Source: Plantago ovata (Eukaryota; Streptophyta; Magnoliopsida; Lamiales; Plantaginaceae). Taken from it: a DNA stretch of 64,000 nucleotides. The position numbers and the translations under genes are program-made. This document shows, one piece after another, positions 34,326-45,500 of this stretch (positions are counted from its first letter, which is position 1; every line of letters begins with the position of its first letter). The notes under the pieces were generated by a model. It was not told the DNA's origin. It saw nothing but the letters and a program-made list of their open reading frames with translations, and searched no databases. The stretch covers positions 80,648,753 to 80,712,752 of the forward strand of contig CM051456.1 in assembly GCA_028274465.1 (NCBI GenBank). Direction: 5' to 3'.

Positions 34326-35500
34326 TGCTGAACGTGTATTTTACACTTTCATTTGAGTCTTTTTCACCTATTTTAGTTATCCTCTATGTTAATTTAGCTA
34401 TATTTTAGCGCATTTTATTAGAATAGTGTCACGTTTCCCTTTAGTTTGTATTTTACAGGTTTTAGGTGAAAAACGAGGTTTTCCGGGCAATTATATTGAA
34501 GTAGACAAGGAATTGGTGTTCCGGAGGCCTAATTGGAGTATCCAGAAGATTCCGGATAGGATTTGAAGTCTAGGGGTCGAATCTGAAGCTAGAGTGTCAC
34601 TAGAAGGCAAAAACCGAGTCCGAAAAGGAAAATATATCCAAAAACGCGTCGAAAATGCGTTTCAGCCGAAAAAAGCTCCCGGGCGAGTCGCCCGGGACGT
34701 GGGGCGAATCGCCCCTGTGGGGCCCTTCGCCCCACACCTGCCGAATGCCTATATATAGTTGCTCAGTTTTCTCCGTTTTTCATAATTTTCCAAACCTTTT
34801 CTCTCACCTTTCTCTGTAGTTTTAGGTAGGAATTTCCCAGAGCCTGTTTTGGGGGTTCTTAGCTTAGGAGATACTTTTTCTTAGCAGTTTGGAGCTTGTA
34901 AGATCGCGATTCTTCGGAGATTGACAACATTCGGTAACATTGTATATTACTGTTTTTCTATTTATATTTATATATCTTTCATCATGTTTTCATTCATTCG
35001 TGGTATGATTTCTGTTGATTGCATGACAACTATGAGTAGCTAAACTTCTCGTTAGTGATAGTATGTGATTTCTTAGCGAAGGGTTAATAATTATGCTAAT
35101 GGCTATATCGCGCATTATACTCTGAGTTATTGCTTTATTTCTTTGATCTATCTAAATCTATATCTTCGTAGTGTTGAATAATTACGGAACACAACTGGAC
35201 AATTCATTGATCAAAGATCTCCATGCAAGACCGAAGAATTTACGCATGATTATTAACCTGTTATGCTTTGAATGACCATACTATCATCAATCTCAATTAT
35301 CTGTTAAGAAAAACCTTTGCTAAGTCGTCTGCTGTTTTATATTCTTAAGTTAGATTAGATAAAGCTAGTTATAGTCCTTAGAGATCGACACTCGAGGTTA
35401 TTCTACTGCTACACTACGGTTTTCGTTGTAGTTGTGAATTGACTTTGGCTAAATACAAATTTATTTGATTAATTGGAACTCGACAATCCAACGTTCATCA
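34326..35500 (+). mobile_element. 3' LTR of the Athila-like element
   Basis: 1175 bp, TGCTGAACG ... CGTTCATCA, followed by TSD GGCTG (35501-35505). Very similar to 30033-31229, so the insertion is fairly young. The main difference is the missing 23-base palindrome. Confidence 0.9.
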
Positions 35501-35539
35501 GGCTGTTTTGGTGCTATGGTTGAGCCAGCTGGTGAAAGG

Positions 35540-35720
35540 ACACGTGCCTCCAACCGGCTTTTGAAAATGCTGATTACAGAATTGGTTTATGCTATATGGA
35601 GAGAGTGTAATGTGCCTATTTTTCATGACAGTTGAGGGGATGCTAATGCTCTTCTATGGCATGTAGTACAAACTGTGATAGGAAGGTGTATGGTACCAAA
35701 ATTGAAAGTACTTTGTTGGT
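35540..35720 (+). pseudogene. Relic of a LINE ORF2 C-terminus
   Basis: One frame reads LITELVYAIWREC, then PIFHDS, a stop, then DANALLWHVVQTVIGRC. This resembles the end of plant LINE reverse transcriptase ORFs (the xxYxIWRERNxRIF segment). The stop and the short length show a decayed remnant. Confidence 0.5.
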
Positions 35721-36460
35721 CTTTATTAGATTACCCTACTGTGTGATCATGGATGTACCTCATGCACAGCTACGTAACTGGATTGTTATAGTTTCTGAAC
35801 TTGTAATAAGAGTTGGACATTGAAGGAGTGCAACTATGTGCGTGAGAATGGTGGTTGGTGGCATATTTTGGTTTCCCATTGACATGTAGGATCTCATAAT
35901 TGTGCAAAAGCTATTTAGCCATTTAGGAATAAGCTGTAGGCCTAGAATGATATATCTGTTGTTGTGTTCATGTTTCTAGGCCGTTTATAATCTCTTTTTT
36001 TACCTTTTGGAGAATGGGTTTCTGCCACCGGAGATAAGGAACTCGATTTCACGGTCTAAATGTATTTACTCTGAAGAAGCCAGAATTGGTTAAGAGGACC
36101 TGGGCAAGGCTTTTGCTTGTGCCTAACGATTAGGATTAATTTCAGGTCTGTGTTTAGTACATTAACAAACTGATCTGCTCTATCTATCTTTGGATTTGCT
36201 TACCAGTTGAATGTGACTTACCCGTTGAAATTATCCGGCACATATGTACTGTCTCAAAATCATGCTACAGAGTTTGGTCTACCCGACCTTTCCTTTCATT
36301 ATGCGAGGAATATGATGGTGATGGATCAGAAATAAAAAAGAACAATATGGTCAAGTCAGGAATTTCGCAAAGAAAACTTACCAGAGGTACGAGATTCAAA
36401 CCTCAACTTAGAGAAACTCAAATTCGAATTCTACAGTATGTCTTGTTGCATTATCACTGC
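35721..36460. other. Non-coding DNA, nothing recognised
   Basis: No open frame, repeat or RNA gene could be supported. It may be further LINE 3' or host non-coding sequence. Confidence 0.4.
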
Positions 36461-36465
36461 TTGCA

Positions 36466-37378
36466 GGGCCGGTCGGGAGTTCTGGAGGGCCTGTGCGAAC
36501 TCGTTTAATTCTTAAACGAGGCCTCAAGTGAGGCCCCAAATAAAGATATACATATTAAACAAATTTATTTTATCTCAAAAACCGCACTAAACAAGTAATT
36601 GGAATCATTCTCTCAAAGGATCACAAGATACAAACTGTAAGTTTTCTTGAAAACTAAAGAACTACAACATCACTTTAAAAGTGCAACTCTTCTAGCGTTC
36701 TTTGAAGCAAAATCATCGATCAAATTTCATAGCCATAACTCAACAAGGGCAAAGAACAATCAGATAAAAACAAGAAAAAAGAAACAGTGAAGACTTAGCT
36801 GTTTGAAGGGGTAGGCATATTAGCAAAGTTTAGTCAAGAATCAGGCAATCAGCAACATTCAAGGCGCACTCCGGAATGCTGGCAGATGCGATTTCAGTCC
36901 CAGAAACCAGTAATTCAGTGAAATATCAATCACGCAGGCAACAACACCTAAAATATTATTTTCAAAAATAAAGAACAACAAAGAAATTAGTAAAACCCCG
37001 AATTCAAAATAAACATTATACTAGTAAAATTAGAAAAATCCCAGAAATTACCTTCAAAATCGAAAAAGCCCAAACTTCAGTGATTCAAATTACCAATTGA
37101 TTCATAATAGACAAATCTTTGTTGTTTTTTCCAAAATAATAGAAGAAAACGGGGATTGGAGATGGGTAAAAGTAATTTGCAATACATCTCTTTATATAGA
37201 GTGGAAAACAATGGTAATTTCATTGGAAATTAGAGAGATTGATGGGAGTTTAATGGATGTTGGAGAAGAATTAGGGATTAGGAGGAAGAATTGATTGATG
37301 GGCCTTCGAAGTTGGGCCGGGGCCCGTAAAAGTCAAGGCCCGGCGCGGTCCGGTATTGCGCCGCGCTTTGACCGGCCC
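36466..37378. mobile_element. Non-autonomous TIR DNA element, about 0.9 kb
   Basis: GGGCCGGTC at 36466 is mirrored by GACCGGCCC ending at 37378. The flanks share TTGCA (36461-36465 and 37380-37384, with one extra T before the right copy). CAGGGCCGG-like ends resemble hAT-type elements, but the 8-bp duplication expected of hAT was not found. No transposase is encoded; the open frame 37097-37294 is not supported. The right end is GC-rich (GGGCCGGGGCCCG, GCGCCGCGC). Confidence 0.5.
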
Positions 37379-37743
37379 TTTGCACACCACATGAGCAAGG
37401 AGTAAGTAGTTAGACCATAAATATCCATCACCACCCACCACCCACCACAACAAATAAAAAATTAATTTCTCTCTCATCCACATACCCCATCCTACAACCA
37501 ACCCACCACAACACCAAAATCCACATTTATCCATGATCACCCACCATCCAACAAATTCAATTTATTTATTTTTTCATTTTATTATTATCATTTAATAATT
37601 ATAATATAATAATTGTATATTATTATAAAATTACTGTATTAGTTAGAGAGAAAAAATTATGAATTTTAATATATTTTTATTTAAAATAATAAGATATCAA
37701 ATAATATGAAAGATAATGATAAAATCTAAAAAGATAATACTTG
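37379..37743. other. AT-rich non-coding DNA with CCACC repeats
   Basis: A (CACCCAC)-rich stretch (37426-37450) followed by AT-rich sequence. No gene seen. Confidence 0.4.
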
Positions 37744-37850
37744 CGTTTCATTACAAAGTTCCTAAGAGGACTATATAGTTTAATTTAAAAGCTATATGCG
37801 GCAAAAAATCGCGATGAAAAGTCCCTTAGAAATTACTTTGTAATGAAACG
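37744..37850. repeat. 107-bp foldback (MITE-like)
   Basis: CGTTTCATTACAAAGT at the left is mirrored by ACTTTGTAATGAAACG at the right, with further imperfect pairing (CTAAGAGGACT / AGTCCCTTAG). A short stem-loop element; no target duplication identified. Confidence 0.6.
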
Positions 37851-37915
37851 GAGAAAGGATAAAATATATAATAAGTACAAAACATAAATAAATAATTATA
37901 AAAAATAAATGACCA

Positions 37916-38022
37916 ATAAGAGGGGGACACTTAGGAGGGGGACAAGTGTCCCCCTCCATAGAGGCCGCCAGCCGGTGGCTGGTGGCCATGAGGGCGCACA
38001 TAATTGTGTGCCCTCTCTATTT
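37916..38022. repeat. Three consecutive perfect or near-perfect palindromes
   Basis: In order: arms GGAGGGGGACA/TGTCCCCCTCC around AG; arms CCAGCC/GGCTGG around GGT; arms GAGGGCGCACA/TGTGTGCCCTC around TAAT, with one mismatch. GC-rich block in AT-rich DNA. Possibly the tip of a larger foldback element. Confidence 0.65.
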
Positions 38023-38952
38023 TTTTTTTTAAAATTGGTGATGGTGGTGGGGCCCACCCACCATGACCCCACCCACCATGCACCGATATTTAGGGTCTTA
38101 AAATCAAGTCTTCCTATAGAGAAGCACCAACCATGAATTTCTCCAAATTTGCTACCAGAAAGAAAACGGAAATGTTATGGGTTGGAGAAGACACACTCCC
38201 CATTTTTGGTCCGTGAGAACATCAATGTTCACATTAGAGAAGGGGTGATACCTGAAAGTTATTGTGAAAGTTATTGTGTACCTGTCATTTAACGACGATC
38301 TTTATAAAGAAAAAGTAAAGATGAAAGATACTATAATCTCTTGATTATTAGTTTTCTGTACTATAATCTCTTGATTATTAGTTTTCTGCTTGTGGATATG
38401 GTGATGAGTAGGGGCGAACTCAGGATTTTATGTTAGCAAAAATTTGTAAGCTATTTTTTTATAAAATTGAATAGTAAAAGCTATTTAAATTTATTGGAAT
38501 TGAATTTTAAAACTTTATATATACATGTATTTGTGTAAAGTCAATCCATTTTAAACTTAACAATTATTCAACATTGTATCTTTCACTTTCAAATTTATGT
38601 ATTAAACAAAAATATGTTGAAAATGTAGAAATTAAATATAAAGTTAGCATTTTTCTAAAAAAAAAAAATATATATATATACACATCAAGATAGAAGGATG
38701 AAAAATGTAAGGAAATGAAAAGTGGACAAAATAGAAAGTTAGAACGAAAATAAAAATATAACACTAAAGGATGAAAGTTCACGGTCATTACTTTATTATA
38801 TTTAATCATTGATGTTTTCATTAATTAAATTTGATTCATTATTCATGGTTAATTAAGTTTGTGCAATTAATTAGAAGATCAAATTCTTATGCTCATTTCA
38901 GGGAACTATTATATAGTTGATGGGTAAAATGTGAGTTCTTTCTAATCCGTGA
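38023..38952. other. AT-rich non-coding DNA with a short tandem duplication
   Basis: No gene seen. The phrase ACTATAATCTCTTGATTATT plus AGTTTTCTG is repeated in tandem (about 38327-38388). A (TA)n tract lies at about 38668-38680. Confidence 0.45.
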
Positions 38953-39863
38953 TAGTCCTTTGTCTTCAAGTCCCTTCCATGATGCTAAGGTCCTGAAAAA
39001 ACTAGGGGGGGGGGGGGGTAGTTCCGACTACCCGATTTGTCTAGTGACAAATCGGAGGGACGATTTTACGTGTAGAGGGTTGATTGCTCCTCTAGTAAAT
39101 AAGATAGAATTGAGGGTCAAAGATTGCTTAGGCATGAATAGTGATGCATATTTATAGTTTTTCCTGAAGTAAGGTACGACTCTTGAGATCGGGCCATGTG
39201 TAAGGCTATGATTGCATCTCAAGGTCTTAAAGCCCATTAGGCCGGCCTGACCCATGTTCCAAATTAGGGTTTTCGCAAGGTCAAGGTGGTAATTCCACAC
39301 CTAGGAACGTTGTAGGACTCCTAACCATTCTCCTGTCCCGACATGAAGTCCGAGTAAGGAGTCCGACTAGGTGGCCCTAGTTAGTTCTCTAGTCTTATGC
39401 CATTCTGGTGTTCCCCAAGGTTCATGGTGTTCGAGTAAGGTGTTATTCGGACGTTAGTGCTTAGTTCTGACTTAGATCATGGCACTTGATGACTTAGGGT
39501 CCGACTAACGGATGTCGGACCATACCACTTGTTAGACTTCAACTGACTGAGTCAAGTCTTGGTCCGACTTAGTGGGTCGGACCTACCACTTCTCGGAGTA
39601 CTTAGATAGAACTTGGTCTCTGGTCCTTAGCGAAATACAACTCAGACCCAAGGCTCATCTTAGTCGGACCCCGGGTGAGTTGTAGGTCGGATTTTGACTC
39701 TGTCTTGGTTTACTCTTAGGATCATATTCCAGGTCGGGCCTGGGGTTGGGTATCGGATCCTATTGCCCTTCAAGTCGGACTTAGTAGTGTTAGTACGTCT
39801 CTTAGTACGTCTCTTAATCCGTCTTAAGTTATAATACGGACCAGACATATTCTAACACTAACA
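38953..39863 (-). mobile_element. Diverged Tat-like LTR fragment
   Basis: Minus-strand start TGTTAGTGTTAGAATATGTC at 39863, matching the LTRs at 29674 and 63180. It includes a run of about 14 G (39005-39019) followed by a segment matching 28985-29080 (flanked by TTTTACGTGTAG). The 3' end of this LTR is not clearly recognisable, so the left limit is approximate. No internal region is attached. Confidence 0.65.
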
Positions 39864-39980
39864 ACACATACTAAATCTCTTCCCAGTTTATAGAACAGGT
39901 TCAAACAAATAAAATAATGCTGTAACTTCTTTCCAAGTAAACAGAAAAAGTGAATTTATATGGTGGAGATGTATGAAAAT

Positions 39981-40020
39981 TGTTAGAAAACTTGTAATTT
40001 TGATGAGCAATTAACCACGC
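39981..40020 (+). repeat. Inverted 40-bp copy of the Sirevirus-like LTR start
   Basis: Begins TGTTAGAAAACTTGTAATTT and matches the start of the plus LTR at 58597. It abuts the reversed end of the minus-strand LTR (40021). The same sequence in reverse closes that LTR at 42229-42268, so the LTR is bounded by ~38-bp inverted repeats. Confidence 0.75.
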
Positions 40021-42268
40021 TGTTGGTCCCTTTAAATAACAAGAAAAGACTAGAGGGGGGGTGAATAGTCTTTTCAAACTTTTCGTGGTTTAAAACTTTC
40101 TCAGCAAGTGCTTATTACTTTTCAGTAATGAGTTTGCTGGTACTTAACTTTCTCAGCAAGTACTTATTACTTTTCAGTAATGTGTTTGCTGATACTTAAA
40201 AACAGGGGTCCATTGTTTTTTTATACCCTCTTAGCGTCCCTAATAACGAAATGAACTACCTTAGTTTATCAATTACATTTTAGTCCAAAGTCAACAAAAA
40301 TTCACTATTCCAAAATTGAATTTTGATGAAACCAAACAAACCTTAGTGTTTTCAAATAAAAAAGATAAAGAATTAAAAGAAAAACTAAGTAAAATACTAC
40401 AATAATAAAATAAATTTTAAAGAAAAAAAATTAACTAAAATAAAAAAAAAAATTATCTTCATCATCCCCAAAGCTTCGGTACCGTAATTTTTTTCGGTAC
40501 CGGAGCTCCAGCGCCGAAAACGGTGGAGCAAGCTGCTCCACCCCATTAACGGTGCAGCAAGCAGCTTGCTCCACCACCAGATCGGTGAGCAGCAGCTCCA
40601 CCATTGCTCCACCGTTACTGGCACCGGAGCTCCGATACCGGAATTTTCCAGTACCGAAACTTTAGCGAAGAACAAGATGGATGGATCTTGTTAAATATTT
40701 AATTTTTATTTTATTTATAATTCTATTTAGATTTTTTAAATCTTTAAATTAATTTTTTGATTGAAAATATTTATGTTTCTTAAGTCATGTTTGGTTGGAA
40801 GGTGTTTAAAGTGTTGGTGAACTCAAATGGACTAAAATGTAATTGAGTTTGGACTAAAATGTAATTGATAACACAAGAGGGTCCTTTATGAGAAAGGCCT
40901 TCATAGTGAGCCTTTATAATCAATTTTCTCTAAAAAGAGAGTGCTGAAGTTTTTTACAGTAAGTGCTTTTCTCAGAGAGCTAGTTTCAGCAAGTGAGCAT
41001 AGTGACAGTGTACGAAAAATGTAACTTGCTGAAAACTAAGTGCAGTAAAGTAAATCACACAAACACTTTTGTAGTGGTATCTGAGAGTGGCGTAATCTCT
41101 CAACTAATCCACTTTGTCCTTTCTAGGACTGAATCCACTATGATAAGATATGAGGTTCCTTACAAATCCTATCACTAATGATTCTCAGAAACCAAAGCAC
41201 ACTTGCTTCGTTTCCAACCTAAACTAGAGAACTGTAACCTTGTTCTCCACCAAACTTGGGACTTATAATCAGCAACACTATGCTTGATTAATTTCCCCTG
41301 AATTTCACGCCTGAAAGGGGTGTATATCAGTTAGAGAGGTTTTGGATGAGATGACTTGAGTATAACTTTTCAGCTATAACAAGTTATCTAAAGAAACACA
41401 ACTTGTAATACTTTGCAGTAAGCAAGTTTGTTATTTTCGGTGTCAAGACTTGTTCTTGTTCCAAAAAAGAACACTTAACTAATTTCTATCCGTGAATGTT
41501 CTACTTCTTCACAAGTAGCTTTTGTTTCAAGCTTAAGTCTTGGAACGGATCAATAGTGGCAGTGAAAAGTAGAGAAGGATTTGTGTGTTTAAAACACAAG
41601 TGAGAGTTTGATCACGTTGTTGACACACCTTCTACTTTTGCCTGATGACCTCTATTTATAGTGTCTCAAGGGAGCCGTTTGAATTTCAAATTCTAAAGCT
41701 TTGTACCTTAAAATGTCACTATCTTGCTTTTGTACTTTCAACAGCTTCCTTCATTTGTCTTCTTGTCTTCATGTTCTTCGCGTGCCTACTTTGCATTTGA
41801 TGTTCATTTGAATCAAATTCAAATATGAACGTTGGAGCCAAAATGCAAGTACTCTTCAGCAAGGAAGTCACATAAGTTGTCAGCAAGTGGTCAGTCTCAA
41901 TTTCAACAAGCACAACCTACTCTGTCATATAGATTTTCACTTATGCAAGCTGTTGCTGAAATTCTTACTTTATGAAGCAACATGTGCCGTTGTAGATACC
42001 TTTCTCAGAATTCTTCTAACTCTCCAGTCTTCGAATCTTCAACTTTCTGAGCGGTTCTAGGTCTTCAATAGTTCGTTTGTAAAAACAAAGTACATCATCA
42101 GCAAACGAAAGAACCGAACTAGTACCTACACCAAGTATTTCAGCAAACGTTCCTCTTTTACAATGTCCTTAAAATTCTAAATTTCTATGGACCTTAAGAG
42201 TACTAGTTACTGGACTTTCCTTAATTTAGCATGGTTAATTGCTCATCAAAATTACAAGTTTCCTAACA
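40021..42268 (-). mobile_element. 3' LTR of a minus-strand Sirevirus-like Copia element
   Basis: Minus-strand TGTTAGGAAACTTG (42268) to GGGACCAACA (40021), the same ends as the plus LTR 58597-60201 (1605 bp). The extra length is partly an insertion at about 40205-40890. A ~58-bp tandem duplication (about 40095-40200) carries CTCAGCAAGT and TTTCAGTAATG. The preceding (minus-sense) sequence has AAAAAGGAGGAAATT, a polypurine tract, confirming this as the 3' LTR. Confidence 0.8.
40205..40890. mobile_element. Inverted-repeat element nested in the Copia LTR, with palindromic GC-rich core
   Basis: TATCAATTACATTTTAGTCC (about 40278) and its reverse complement (about 40849-40868), and outer AGGGGTCC/ACCCTC and GAGGGTCC, give imperfect inverted ends. 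The core (40478-40668) is GC-rich and full of inverted repeats built from CTCCACC/GGTGGAG, GGAGCAAGCTGCTCC and GGTACCG. The element is absent from the related LTR at 58597. No protein is encoded; the open frame 40397-40675 is an artefact of the repeats. Confidence 0.55.
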
Positions 42269-42300
42269 AATTTCCTCCTTTTTGATGTTAGCAATCCATG
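42269..42300 (-). promoter_or_regulatory. Polypurine tract of the minus-strand Copia element
   Basis: Minus-strand ATCAAAAAGGAGGAAATT directly before the LTR start TGTTAGG. It primes plus-strand DNA synthesis. Confidence 0.75.
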
Positions 42301-42524
42301 GCTAAATTAATTGTTACCCTTTTAGAGGTTCCTGATGTTGAATAAATCAGTTGATTAATGCAAGCATACTTGAATAATAAAACAGTAAGCATAAAATAAT
42401 TTGCATAATCAAGAACCAATAAGAGTCAAAAAGTTCATTGCTGATAGTTATCTTTCAGAAAATTTACAAGAAAGTTCGCAGATACCTAAAACAATCAGCA
42501 AGAAAAATAAATCTTTTCAAGGGA

Positions 42525-45500
42525 CTATTCTTTTCCAGTAGATGATTGTCTAAGAATCTCTTTTACACTTTTTTCAGCAAGAGCAGTGAATTCAACACAG
42601 TCCTTCTCGTAATCTTCAAATGGCTTACGGACTTCAAGTTGAATAATTCTTGCATTCTTGCAGACAGTATAGTGATGGTTTTCACCATTCATCTCTTTGT
42701 TGTGTATTACCCACAAGTGCATGCCCCAATTACTAGCATGTAGTAGTTGAGTGTCTGAAATTCCCTTGTTGGCATGAATCTTCCTTAACCAAAGAAGGTC
42801 TTCTTCTTGATCCTTTGTAGTGAGATAGAAATACTCATAAGGAATCAAGCCATATTTAATTTTGGACTTCTTGGTATGAGGATCATTAAAGTAAGCAACA
42901 TCCATCGGCTTGATTAGATCAGGCTCTTGTTTTATCTTCTTGCTGATGGAAGTTCTTCTTACCAAAATTTCAATGTTCAGCCATTTTATAGAAATTTTTC
43001 TTGGGTAGGGAGGAGGATCCATTTCTTTCTTTGTGACTTTCAATTCAATCCAAGTGTATATTTGATTCAGTACAACAGTTGGAAAGAAGTCATTGGCCAA
43101 AAGGTCTTCCAGCTTTATGATCGAGCAACCATGGAGGTTTCTGATCACATTCTGAGTGGTTTCCTCATTGCTGGTCTTTATATAGTCAATGCCAATATTA
43201 GTTAGCCTTCTTTCATCTTGTCTTTGCTTTCTTCTTCTTGACTTAGCATTTTCATGATCCTTTGCTGAAGATCTGGAGTCAGAAGAGAAATGTTTGGACT
43301 GGCCAAATGGAGTTAAGGCAGAAAGAGGCTTTGCCCTTATAGCTTGAGCTATTGTTTGGTCATCATCATTATCATCATCTTCATTAATGCCTTGATGACT
43401 TTCAGTATGACAGAATTCTTGAGTATCAGCAGAAGTTTTTCTCCTTTTAGGATTTGCTGAACCTCTCTCAGAATCTGTTTGAGCTCTTCTTTTAGAACTT
43501 TGCTCTGTTTCAGCAAGAGGTTCTCTGGGAGGCGGTCCAGGAAAATTTTGTGGACCTTCAGAGGGAGTAGTTGATTTGTCTCTTGAAGACTTTCTTTTTC
43601 TAGAATCTTCCCCCTTAGACATGGATTGCATCATCGGTTTGATGTGAATAGAGAAAAACTCATTGCAATTTTCAGCAAGAGTATGGAGACTGTTGTATTT
43701 AAGAATCATGTCTTGCTGATCAGAAGTCAGCTTAGACAATTCTTCTTTAATAAAAGCCAAGTTCTCCTCATGTCTTCGCTCGTTGTTTACTTTTTCTTCC
43801 AATATAGCCTAAGCCTTTGTTAATGCGCTTTTGACGAGCTTGAGTGATTGACTGACATCATCTTCATAGCTTTTGTGATGTAGACTTATGTCTTTCTAAG
43901 CTATGGTAAGTGTAGTAGTGCGTCTCAGCACAGTAGCCAGTATCTTTCCAATGTCAAGTGGACTCTCAGCAAGCAGTGCATCATCCTCTTCTTGGCATGC
44001 TTTGTGAACAACCATTAGTGCTTTAATTCTTGGAGTAAACTCCTCAATATTTGGACACGACACAAAAGAGGGAGTAAGTGAGTGGGCTTTGATTTCTGTG
44101 GCAATTTGATCGTAGTTTCTCAGCAAGCGACTTCTCTCCATATCTCCTTCATCATTAATGAGAGATGCTGGAGGAATTTCTACCAACTTGGGTTCAGCTT
44201 TCTTGGTCTTTTCTTCTTCATTTGCTGAGAAAACAGACAAATCTTCTTCCTCAAAAGGTTCATCAAGGTATTTTCTTCTTCATTTGCTGAGAAAATAGAC
44301 AAACCTTGACACCTAAATCTTTAGCATCAGTCACTTTTGGTTGAGTGGTTGCTGAAGGCAACTCTTTTGACTCAACAACTGGAGTTTCACCAGTAGTAAG
44401 TGGAAGGGAGGAATCTTCCTTGTTGTTCACTCCTGAAGATTGAGCAATATCGAGATGTTGAGTATGTCTGTCATGAATCTGTAGACTATTCTGTAATGCT
44501 CTTTGGTAATCTTCATCAATTTCCTCATTTTCTCCAAGGTTTGAATCAGTGACCTAGCTTCGAGTAATGCTAACTCGGCATCAGAAAGCTTAGCTTTGCC
44601 TTTAGGCATTTCAACCCGCTTTCTGGCGTAGTCTTCTTCTGTCTCAACAACTTGTTCAGTTGCTGGAGTACTTTTCTCAGCAGGAGTTTGAGAAGATTCA
44701 TGTTGCTGACTGGGAGGTTGTTTAGCTTGCTGATTTTCAACATCTGCTTGATCTACTTGATCAGCAACTGACAACTTTACTCCGCCAGCATCTGGACTAG
44801 GACCTTGATTGTCATCATCATCGTCCTTGCTGTCCTTAGAATCCTTGGATTCATCATCACTTGTGTCTTTAAGGATGTTTTCATCCTCTTCTTCTTCATC
44901 ATCATCCGTTAGTATTACCAACTCAAGATGTTTGTACTTAGCAGCGCTTGTAACCTCTTCTTCCTAATTGAGTTTTGTGGGGATCAGCCACCACGGGTAC
45001 AAAGGAACCCTTGAGCATCACAACTTGTTCAGCTGGAGAGGTACTCTTGAACTTAGCTTTCATATTCTCTCTGATTGTGGCAATCAGATTGGCACTCATT
45101 TGCTGAGAATATGAGAGTTCTTCAGGAAGGATAGAGTGTACAAAAGTCTCGATTTTAAAGAGAGAATTTCTCGTCTTTTCGTTTGATAGATGGATGTGAA
45201 GGCCTGAGAAGTCCATCCTTTTGTACCTTTGTCAGTTGCTGACAAACTTAGCAACTCTGGTCAAAGTGTTTCTTTTGAAGTTGGAGTAAAGTTCTTCAGA
45301 ACTAACTTCATGGACTTCTGTGATGAGAACCGCTTCATTATTGTCCTTTTGAGCCTGAATAAGAGTAAAGTTATTTTTAGGAAGGTTTTGGAAAATAGTT
45401 TTAGAGTTTAAAACTGTAACATGAATTACCTGCTGATTTTCAGCAAGCTCATGTTGCACACTGAGTTGTGTGGGAACTATTTCCATTGCTTCAGGAGTTG

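Noticed and set aside
29675-36460. A host gene split by the Athila-like element
   Set aside because: Joined flanks show only a short LINE-like frame with a stop; no exon structure or host protein recognised.
36466-37378. Firm hAT assignment
   Set aside because: Inverted ends resemble hAT, but no 8-bp target duplication could be matched.
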